Of a DNA stretch of 64,000 nucleotides, positions 11,238 to 20,732 are shown piece after piece. How positions within the stretch are numbered: position 1 is the first letter of the stretch; the number at the start of each line of letters is the position of its first letter. Source of the stretch: Platynereis dumerilii (Eukaryota > Annelida > Polychaeta > Phyllodocida > Nereididae); NCBI GenBank assembly GCA_026936325.1, contig JAPTHN010000018.1, forward strand, positions 11,551,658 to 11,615,657. Direction: 5' to 3'. The position numbers were made by a program, and so were the translations under genes. The notes below the pieces were generated by a model. The model was not told the DNA's origin and ran no database searches. It saw only the letters and a list, made by a program, of their open reading frames with translations.

Positions 11238-12097
11238 CGAAGATCCCATGCGCTTGAAGGTACTGGTAAGATAATATACTAAGAGAAGGTGCAACATGCC
11301 TCACAGAATTATCATTTTGTACATTAGCTGCTTCCTGTTTAAATTTTACTGCTCTGTGATTGGTGCAGTCTCACACCAGGTGACGTCACGACTGTCGTCA
11401 CCCTAGCAACCTGTTACAGTTTGATCTGTGATGTCACAGGACAAGTTGTCCAAAATGCATTGCAGCAGGAAGACGTCCTTGTATAGAAAACACACTTCTG
11501 ATCGTTGCATCTCCTCCGTGCCACTCTCCCCTATGTCTGTCCTGCAACAGTGTCAAAACGAGGGCAAATCAGTCAAGAGACGTGACGTCACAGACTGGGT
11601 GAGACACTGATCTAAAAATAGATCAGGAATGAGACATGACGCAACCAAAATGACAAGCTGAAATCAACACATTTATCTCTAAATCACTGTCTCAACCATT
11701 TTAGCATTAATAGGCCTATTAATAGGCCTACTAAAAGTACTGTGTCTTTCCTATCTTCCTCATATACATAGGTCTGCTGGCCTATAGATGTCTTATTTAT
11801 CTTCCATCTTCTATTTATTTAAAAGGAACAATTAAGGTCCATTGAGCATGACAAAGGCCTAAAATTAAAATAAATTTGCATATATATACTTCGGATCACT
11901 GCAAACACTGTATTTTATGCTACATCAGGCATGTGACTTGGATGGCTTGATATCGTGACTTTCAGCCTTTTAGCCAGCCTAAAATTTTAGCCAGTTTCAT
12001 CAAAAAATTATTTTTATAAATTCACATTTTAATCATCTAGGACTGGTCTGCATCTGGTCTGCTTCTGATTAGTGTGTTGACTTGTACAGGTCAAGGG
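11238..12097. other. Unassigned spacer
   Basis: No gene recognised. TGACGTCA-like motifs occur near 11383 and 11583. The 60-codon frame at 11428-11610 has no recognisable feature. Confidence 0.45.
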
Positions 12098-12099
12098 TA

Positions 12100-13113
12100 G
12101 GGTGCATCGTCTGCCCCCTAAAAATGAAAAAACTAAAATAATCATTTGCACTTTTGCCATATTGTACCTTCGCGCATAGAAACACATTCTGCAAAATCTC
12201 AATTAGATCCGATGTGGCTTTAGGGTGGCACTTTGGTGTCAAAGTTGAGTCCAAAATTGTCAAAAAATTATGCTTTGAAAAGTCGCGGTTAGAAATATCT
12301 AACTTATGGTTGTCTGTATGATTTCAATTCATATAACATTATTCTCAGAAGAAAACTGTCTTTAATTTGAATGGTAGAAAACTATATTTCTGAAAACTTT
12401 TCATGCCTAAGTTTTTTGGAAAGCTGAAAGTTTATGACTAGTATGACAGAATGTCTGGAAAAATAAACTTAAAAGCTCAACTTCTGCCTAACTGTGAAGT
12501 AATTGTTAGAATAAAACATCAGGAACACTTTGCTGAAGAAAGCAGGGAATTGAAAATTTTTTCCAGATAGTTATTCATCAAATCATATGTGCAAATTTTT
12601 ATAAAATTACATGTAAATATGAGAAATACAACACTTCGTTGAGACACTGTTCTGCAACTCTTTTTCTTCTGACTACATCATAATGCAATCAAGGTTTTAT
12701 CAGATGATGTAGTAGACCATGTTTCCACTTTGTAGACTTCTATGACTTCCCAAAGTCATATTGACATCCTTTTTTTTTTATTTATCACATTTTACCCAAT
12801 AAAAATGAAAATATCTCCACTCAATTTTGACTTCTACTGAATGGAAACCATTGGTGTTGGTATTCAAATTAAAGCTCTCTTTCTAAGGAATCTAACTGTG
12901 CCATTCAAAAATCATTTCATTTAAAATTGACAATATTATTTATAACCGCGAATCGCTAAAATATGACCTAATACTGAAATTTCAAGGCTGTTGTGCCACC
13001 CTTTGCCATTAGAATTTTTTCCTAAAATTTTGCAGGGCTTCTTTTATGAGACAAGGGAACAATCATGCAAAAGTGCTTGCTGTTTTGAAGAAATAGGGGC
13101 AGACGATGCACCC
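12100..13113. mobile_element. TA-flanked foldback MITE (GGGTGCATCGTC ends)
   Basis: The left end GGGTGCATCGTCTGCCCC and the right end GGGGCAGACGATGCACCC are perfect 18-bp inverted repeats, flanked by TA at 12098-12099 and 13114-13115. About 1.0 kb, non-coding. Structure as for Tc1/mariner-type non-autonomous elements. Confidence 0.8.
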
Positions 13114-13118
13114 TAGTC

Positions 13119-13301
13119 AAGGGGGGAGGCTATGGCTTTTTGGTGAAAAAAAATTTGTTTCCCATTTGACACTGAAAAAAAAAAAGTTCTTTCAGCGCAT
13201 GAAAAAAAAAAGTTTGTTTCCACGCCACGAGTAGATAGGGTAGGTACCGTAATATCAAAATTACGCAAAAAAAGGGGTAAAAGCCATAGCCGCCCCAACT
13301 A
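13119..13301. mobile_element. Short foldback MITE (GGCTATGGCTTTT ends)
   Basis: The left end GGGGAGGCTATGGCTTTT and the right end AAAAGCCATAGCCGCCCC are inverted repeats about 180 bp apart, with A-rich contents. It directly abuts the element ending at 13113. No target duplication is clear. Confidence 0.6.
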
Positions 13302-14426
13302 TTATCTGGTCGGCCCCTTACATGAATTTCTGCCAGTCGTCTGTCCAGTGGGTGCTACTGTGCGCGCAAGCGCGGACCTGAAAGGCAGCTGTTCCGCTGA
13401 CGTAGAAGCCAATTCTATATCCATTTCAACTGGAATTTCGTCAATCTGCAGCCTCGTTTGCTCGCCTGATTTAAAACAAGCAGACTGACTTGCCAGTCAG
13501 GTCAATAGCATGATATGTCCGTGATTTGCAAGAAAAGTTGGGGTTCACCTGGAGTTTGGTATATGACAGGGAATGTGTAGGCCTACTGAAGAGAAGAAGG
13601 TTTAGTCAGGTCAAGGATTAGTTAGCGTCAGGCCAAGGATGAATTCGTTACGAACAAACTTTTTAATGTCAATAATAATTTACACCAAGAATCGATAACC
13701 GAGGCTCCGGATGGGGGGATATGGGGGACAGGGAATTCAAAAGTAAAATGGTCAAGGGACAGGGGGCCACAAAACCTCATCCAGAGCCTCATAACCTCTC
13801 CCAGTCTCCCAATAGTCCCAATTCCAAAGTATCATCTGGTCTGCCCAAAAGATCACCCATCGATAGATCCAGATATAACACAGCCAAGGGACAGGGCTTT
13901 CTAAAGTAAAATGGCAGGACAACACAAAACCCCATCCATATATCGGATCAGGGCAGACAGAGCATTCTTATTTTAATGGGTGACAGAATCACGAATTTTT
14001 TTTGTTATTCAGACTGAGGCTCAATGCTCGCAGTACAGGTTGCCATGGTGACACTACAGGAATGAAAAAAACAAAAACGCTTCTTTCTGACTTTGGCAAA
14101 GAGGACGATCCCCCCCCCCCCCCCAAGTGTCGTAGCAGCAGCTCCCCAAAAACCTCTGGTTCTGTTAAATACACTCCAGCACTATTATTGCATGACGGCC
14201 AATACATTGTATTGTTCTTGTCTTTTTTCATATTAAAACATAATCTTGGTGTTTGAAATCCAATCAGTATACAATGACAGAAAAACATAAATTATCTTAT
14301 TAAGTAATAAGAATATTTCAAGACCAATTAGGCTTACATTGCTAAGCAAAAAAACTTTTTACACTGAGTTGCAGAACTTTTCGGTTTTTTCAGCCAATGG
14401 AAAGTGTTATGAGCTGAATTGTGAAA
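13302..14426. other. Spacer with a dispersed repeat fragment
   Basis: No gene. The stretch at about 13360-13500 is related in reverse orientation to 43355-43500 (shared word GGAACAGCTGCCTTTCAGG), so both are copies of one repeat. A 15-C run lies at 14110-14124. Short GGGACAGGG/AAAGTAAAATGG duplications occur at 13725-13920. Frames on both strands here are short and featureless. Confidence 0.45.
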
Positions 14427-14430
14427 TTAA

Positions 14431-15274
14431 GGTGGCTCGATACTCGTGAACTTTCTAAGATAGGATTTCTTAAAAATAGTTTAAAATGATCCAAAATATA
14501 GTTTATAGCAAGGATATATAAACAAAAGTGGTCGCTACCAGCCTTTCTTTCAAAATATTTGAGGTTATGTAAAAGAAAGTCAGTCCACGCAAACCTGAAA
14601 AACTCAATTTTTTTCTTAATTTTTTTACTTTGAAGTTTTCCCTGCCATTCAGTGGCCATTCATCCTATGTTATTAAATGGAGCATGGAATTAAAGAGGAA
14701 AGTTTTATGGAAAAGCTGATTAAAATTCCAGAGAGATATATTTAGTTTAAAGAACTTTACTAGGGGTTCGGAAAAAAAGTTTCGATTTTGAAAATGTAGA
14801 TCCTTTTATGAATCATAGCGCTAAAAAAAAGAGACGAGATAGAATGTTCTATTTCTTTGTCATCTGTTTTCAAATAAAGTGAGGAACAATATAATGATAC
14901 TGACAAGGCTTCCTATGGGCCTGGAAATTGATATACAAATTTATTTATAGAACGGAGCCATTTTTGAGAAATCAGATGCTTGCCGAAAATCGCTTGTAGA
15001 AATTTTTCTTCTTCAAGCGGGAAGCTGAAAGTCCGTTAGTGTATAGTATTCTTCATAGCGCATCTAATGGTGAAAACCACAAGTTTCTAACCCAATCAGA
15101 AGTCCCACAAATGCCAAACGAAAGGGCCGACGCATGAAATTCTCAGAAGTAAAAAAAGATCCTGAAACAGTGTCAGCAGTGCTCAGCTGCAATGGTGACG
15201 TTACGATAGATAGGGCCTGCCTGGCTGCGCGGAAATTTGTGCAGTTGACGTTATTTCATGAGTAGCGAGCCACC
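14431..15274. mobile_element. TTAA-flanked MITE, copy 1
   Basis: The ends GGTGGCTCGATAC and GTAGCGAGCCACC-like inverted repeats are flanked by TTAA at 14427-14430 and 15275-15278. About 844 bp, non-coding. A TTAA duplication is typical of piggyBac-type elements. A close copy lies at 48605-49440 and a relative at 26942-27769. Confidence 0.78.
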
Positions 15275-16000
15275 TTAAGCCAATCACAATTTCGGGAAAA
15301 GTTATATGGTTAGCAGAAAACCCCAGCCCCATATCTATGATAGAAGCCAAGTATCCGCCTTTCATGATTTTGGGATGAATTCAATTTCTTCAGGTGATTT
15401 TTAATTAAGTTTAAGATATTCAGGTGCAAAAGTCAATCAAGCGTCATTGACCAATATCAAAATGCATTTGAGCAACCAAAAGTCAGACACTTTGTTTGAC
15501 TGGGAATGCTTTAACTCAATTTGTTGCGCTCTGATACAAATTGTTACATTGTCAGACAACAACAAGCTTCAAGGTCACTGACATAAAATTAGTTGTCAAT
15601 CAGTCAGGACGTCTACAAAAACTTGTTGGTGATCGGCTTATTATGAAGAGAGATCCGCTTCAGGGAAAGAACACCATCCCGAGACAGGCATGATAGCTCC
15701 TACACGCCCAGAGAGGCAAAAAGAAGACGGGACACTAAAAGATAGGAATTTGCGTCCAGTAGCCCGACCCAAAGGATGACAACAGGAACCGCTAACATAA
15801 AAATATGGAGGAAAAACAAGGGAAAAATTACCCAAACAAAACCACCCCGGGGCAAAAATACCCCTGATAACCCGTGGAAGAAATTTGAATTACCTGAACC
15901 CAAAAGACTGAACAAAGGGAAAAGAACCAACTCGGGCAAAAACACCCATTGAAAAACAACAGAAACCCGAAAATACCAGCAGACAAATGATGAAAGGGAA

Positions 16001-17010
16001 ATGAAGAAAGGAAGCAGAAAGAACAAACCAGGTAAAAGCAGCCTAAGATTGTTATATACTAACATTAATGGAATAAGATCAAAACTAACCAGCCTTACCA
16101 ATGTAAGTGAAATGTACAATGCTGATATCATAATGCTAACAGAAACCAAAGGAAACCCCCCCCCAAAATGGAAGCATACAAATGGTATGGAAAAACCAGA
16201 CAAAGCAAAGGAGGGGGAGTAGCCATAGCTATAAAAAATCATTGGGCAAAACACGCCACCCTAGTAACAAATCTGGAAGACAATGACCAGGAAATAATAT
16301 GGGTGGAACTAAAACCCCCAAAAAGCGACAGTATATACCTAGGCACATTCTATGGCCCACAAGAAAGCGACAACAGAGATGACACCTACAGACAGTACAT
16401 GCAAATCAAATCACACATCTTAAACCTTAGAAAGAAAGGCAAAATAATATTAGCAGGAGACTTCAATGCAAAAACAGACATCCAAGAAAGCAAAATAAAG
16501 CAAACCAGAAGCCCAAATGGAAAACTTCTGGAGGAACTGATGGAAGAAACAAACACCCAACCAATGAACCTAAAATCAACAACTGGAATATGGACAAGAG
16601 TAAACAGACACAACAACAATGAAAAAGCAGTCATAGACTATATATTAACAGACACAGCAACAGCAAATAGTACAACCGACATACAAGTAGATGAAGTAGG
16701 AACTTACAGATTAAAGAGCACTACAACCGAATCGGACCACAACACAATCCTGATGACCACTGAAATCAGAGACAACCAGAACCAAACCAGGAAAATAACC
16801 AGGTGGAAGACAGGAACAAAAGAGAAATGGAATAACTTTAACAAAGAAATCCAAGAATTGGAGAGAATAAAGAAGATAAACAACTACACACAACTAGAAC
16901 AAGCCATCAACAGAAGCCTCAATAAACACATTGGAAAAATAACCATAACTGCAAAACCAAGAAAAAGAAATAATAAAATAATAATAAATTTATTTTATTT
17001 TACAAACTGA
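16001..17010 (+). pseudogene. LINE 1 endonuclease region (frameshifted)
   Basis: The frame starting at 16001 carries the first endonuclease motifs and overlaps, in another frame, the 280-codon frame at 16168-17010, which carries GTFYGPQ, LAGDFNAK and TESDHN. The two parts align end to end as one endonuclease domain, so a single frameshift near 16170-16220 explains the break. The frame is lost again near 17010 in an AATAAT-rich patch. Confidence 0.75.
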
Positions 17011-17035
17011 CAATGAGAAACAGGACCGGAAAAGA

Positions 17036-18211
17036 ATGAAGGAGACCAAAAGAGAATTCCTCGGGGAAAAAGACCCTGAGAAAAAGAGGGAAAAGCTAAA
17101 CCAACTATACAAGAGACAACGAGACCTAAGGAAAACAACCAAAAAAGATGAACAGGAAAACACCAAAAGGAGATTAAATATACTTATAAAGGAAGGGGGA
17201 GTAAACTCCAACACCTTCTGGAAGATCAGGAAAAAACTCCTCCAACCACCCAAGAAAGAATACCCAACAATAACGGAGAACGACATCACCATCCAGAACC
17301 CCGAAGAGGCAAGAAACCACATAGCGAACTACTTCGAGGAACTGTACCAAGCAAGAGAAGGAAAAGAAGAACAACAAAGCAACACAAAAATGATAAAAGA
17401 CTTCATAAATGACAGCGAACAACAACTAAAGAACACACCAACCAAAGAGATCACCAAAACTGAGATCCTCAACGCGAAGAAAAGCATAAAACGACAAAAG
17501 GCGCCGGGACCAGACAATATCCCAAATGAGGCCATCACAGAAGCAACCACACAGACAATGGAGATATACAGGAAAATCTTCAATGATATAATCAGGGACA
17601 AAAATATCCCAACACAATGGCAATTAGGCCACATACTGCCAATATATAAAGGAAAAGGGGTAAAAGGAAAATGCTCCAGTGAAAGGGGAATAACCCTCAG
17701 CAGCAATATGGGCAAACTCTACGAACGAATCCTAAACGAAAGAGTGAGGAATAGCACTACTATCACTGACGCCCAAGGAGGGGGAAAAAAGAAAATCTGC
17801 ACTGCTGACCACATCCTCATTCTGAAGGAGATAATCAACAGAAACAAAAACCTATACATCACATTCCTTGACGTAACAAAGGCATATGACAAAGCATGGC
17901 TAGACGGAATAATGTATGTAATGCATAAATCTGGACTAAAAGACAGAACTTTGCTTGATGTCCTCCAAATCAACAGAAACCTAAAAGCCAAAATAATGAC
18001 ACAACACGGACCGACAAGAGAAATCGGCATTAAGGACAGCATAAGACAAGGAGGAGTCCTATCCGTCATTAAATACGCCACCGTCATGGATGAAATCAAC
18101 AAAGAAATAGAAAAGGAACAGCTAGGCATACAGATAAACGAAGAAACAAAACTCAGATGCCTACTATGGATGGACGACGTGGCCCTGATCGCAGAAACAA
18201 AAGATGACTAA
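17036..18211 (+). pseudogene. LINE 1 reverse transcriptase core
   Basis: This 391-codon frame holds the linker and RT fingers/palm: KAPGPDN, GHILPIYKGKG, ITLSSNMGKLYERI, FLDVTKAYDKAW, RQGGVLS and WMDDVAL. The final stop falls just after the active-site box. The thumb continues in another frame to about 18496 (KYLGMTINN motif) and the C-terminal region in the frame at 18497-19270. Confidence 0.78.
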
Positions 18212-18496
18212 AAAAACTACTAAAAATTACCCAGGAAACGACAGATAAATACCATATCGTATTTGGCAAGGAAAAGAGTAAAACACAAAAATTCGGGAAA
18301 AAACAGGGAAAAGAAGGGACCTGCAAACTGGGAGAAATGGAACTTGACTGGGCCGATAGCTACAAATACCTCGGCATGACAATAAACAACAAACAAAACA
18401 ACAAAGACCATATAAAGGATGTAATAAGAAAAGCCAAGGCTACCTACCAAACAATATCTATCAATCGCAGGGTCCAAAGACCTAAAAGCAATTGAA

Positions 18497-19270
18497 ATGG
18501 GAACAGTATGGAAACTTGTCAACACATGCGTCATACCCATAATCACCTACAGTCCAGCGAGCACCATATGGAACAAGACAGAAATGACCGATCTCAACAG
18601 AATCCTAGACAACATCCTGAAAAGAATCCTACTAACACCCACCTCCACCTCGAGAGATGCCATTTACATCGAAACCGGGCTACTGGACATTGAGCACACC
18701 ATATTGAAGGACAAAACAAACTACATGTCATCGATAGAAAAGAAAAACAATCACACTCTAAAATCGACCCTACTGAACGAGGAAAAGAAATCCTGGACAG
18801 AAAACCTAAAGGAAATACAAAAAGAAAAATTCAAAGAAAATGCAATCAGCAATGAACTATCAAAACACACAGTCAACAAGTTAACACAAAAAGTGTGGAT
18901 AGAAACCCTAGTAAAAGAAGGACAAAAAAAGTCAAAGGTAAAATTCCTTATAGACAACAAAAACAACCAAGCCAAAAGAGAAACATATGTAAACCACCTG
19001 AACAGAATGCAAGTAAGTGCTATCTTCAAAGCAAGGACAAGAATGTGCCCTGTTAAAAATAACTACAAAAACAAATACACCAACAACAACTGCCGCTTCT
19101 GCACGAACAACACGGAAACGCAGCAACACATACTTGAGGAATGCGCTGACATAGACAGATCAAAAGCGCCAATAAAAACAATGAGTGAAATATTCTCCAC
19201 AAACAAGGAAATGCTCAAAGAAAACAAGCGAAAAACTAATCAAAACAATAAAATACCTCCTTGGAAATAA
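18497..19270 (+). pseudogene. LINE 1 C-terminal region with zinc knuckle
   Basis: This 257-codon frame is very lysine- and asparagine-rich and ends with a C-C-H-C knuckle (CRFC, then HILEEC). It is the expected C-terminal part of LINE 1 ORF2. The following roughly 150 bp look like the element's 3' untranslated tail. Confidence 0.7.
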
Positions 19271-19534
19271 CCAATAACTGTACAACCATATCTTATTCAC
19301 AGGAGACGGTAACCCACCAGATGGGGACAAGTACACCAAGAAGATTATCTCAATACACTGCCAGGAACTCTACTTAATTTTCAGTCTTCCAGAAAACATA
19401 AGCTGCATGACAACATACCCCCAACTCAACTGCCAACCTAGTCACCTTGTATATTCATTGTTATCAATCTGAATCAATTTCCTTAAAACTTGCCTAAAAC
19501 TTATTTACTATTTTTCAGAAAACAGTGCTCTGCA

Positions 19535-20335
19535 GCAAACCCTCAGCAACCAATCACTCAGATACTTTCACAAAGCACCTGTGAGGTATCACAGAAACCA
19601 GTACCTCCGATACCTTCACAAAGCACCTGTGAGGTATCATAGAAACCACTCACTCAGATACTTTCACAAAGCACCTGTGGAGTATCATAGCAACCAGTAA
19701 CTCAGATACTTTTACAAAGCACCTGTGGGTATCATAGCAGTCAGTCCCTCCGATACCTTCACAAAGCACCTGTGAGGTATCATAGCAACCAGTCACTCAG
19801 ATACTTTCACAAAGTACCTGTGGGGTATCATAGCAGTCAGTCCCTCCGATACCTTCACAAAGCACCTGTGAGGTATCATAGCAACCAGTCACTCAGATAC
19901 CTTCACAAAGCACCTGTGAGGTATCATAGCAACCACTCACTCAGATACTTTCACAAAGCACCTGTGAGGTATCATAGCAACCAGTCCCTCCAATACTTTC
20001 ACAAAGCACCTGTGAAGTATCATAGCAACCAGTCACTCAGATACTTTCACAAAGCACCTGTGGGGTATCATAGCAGTCAGTCCCTCCGATACCTTCACAA
20101 AGCAACTGTGAGGTATCATAGCAACCACTCACTCAGATACTTTCACAAAGCACCTGTGGGGTATCATAACAACCAGTCACTCAGATACTTTCACAAAGCA
20201 CCTGTGAGATATCATAACAACCAATCAACAATCTTGTACCTTTAAAAAAAATATATATCTGTGAGGTATCTTAGCAACCAATAACCCTGATATTTTCACA
20301 AAGCACCTGTGAGGTATCACTGCAACCAGTGTTTC
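19535..20335 (+). repeat. 48-bp minisatellite, about 16 units
   Basis: The unit includes TACTTTCACAAAGCACCTGT, GAGGTATCATAGCAACCA and CTCAGA. The period is 48 bp, so a frame opened within it stays open: 19772-20245 encodes a 16-residue repeat containing RYFHKAP and RYHSNQSL. It ends only about 35 bp before the first ATG of LINE 2, so it may be that element's 5' monomer array. A real repeat protein is less likely. Confidence 0.8.
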
Positions 20336-20369
20336 ACTCAGACTTCTGAAGCATTGTAGTGGCATCACC

Positions 20370-20732
20370 ATGACAAATAAATCAAGGCTGTACTCTGATG
20401 TCTTGCGTATTGGATTAAAAGAATCAACTAAGACATCGTCGCTGGCAAGGTTTCAGAATACAAATAACTCTTGTTGCAATAACTCAATCAAAATTGCGAA
20501 CCGATTTGACATCCTAGCAGATTCTGTTAAACATCACAATTCCTCAGACAACCATCCTCTTAAAACTTCAAACAATATCTTAAGAGCTTGTGTGTGGAAT
20601 GCCAAAAGTCTTAGACAAAAAACTCAATCTGTAAATGACTTTAGGAATGAATTTAACCTGGATATCTTTCTTTTCACTAAAACATGGCTGAAATTGGGGA
20701 ACTTGAAAGGAATGGACAATGCTACTTTCTAA
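20370..20732 (+). pseudogene. LINE 2 ORF2 N-terminal part (frameshifted)
   Basis: 120 codons. The C-terminal half is the start of an L2-type endonuclease: WNAKSLRQKTQSVNDF, then LDIFLFTKTWL. The family normally has TETWL, where E is a metal-binding catalytic residue; here it is K (codon AAA). The downstream frame resumes by overlap from 20684. Confidence 0.75.

Larger units (their letters stand above)
15640..19440 (+). mobile_element. LINE 1: frameshifted non-LTR retrotransposon with endonuclease and RT
   Basis: Order: a degraded 5' region (15640-16000), an AP-type endonuclease with NINGIRSKL, IIMLTETK, ILAGDFNAK and ESDHNTIL (16001-16750), and a reverse transcriptase with KAPGPDNIPNEA, FLDVTKAYDKAW, IRQGGVLS and LLWMDDVAL (17480-18200). 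It ends with a CX2CX8HX4C knuckle, CRFC to HILEEC, near 19090-19145. Coding is spread over two frames with at least three or four frame changes: about 16200, about 17010, about 18211 and about 18490. The active-site box is WMDD rather than YADD. The sense strand is very A-rich. The clade is not assigned. Ends are approximate. Confidence 0.8.

Noticed and set aside
14002-14288. Overlapping frames on both strands around 14.0-14.3 kb
   Set aside because: They cross a 15-C run and have no recognisable domain or codon signal.
15700-16254. 184-codon minus-strand frame, hydrophobic
   Set aside because: It is antisense to the A-rich LINE 1; the T-rich complement gives F/L/V/S-rich frames that look like membrane proteins. 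The same holds for the other minus-strand frames between 16386 and 19129.
19772-20245. 157-codon frame with a 16-residue repeat
   Set aside because: It is the translation of a 48-bp minisatellite; the period is a multiple of three, so the frame stays open automatically. Kept as a repeat.
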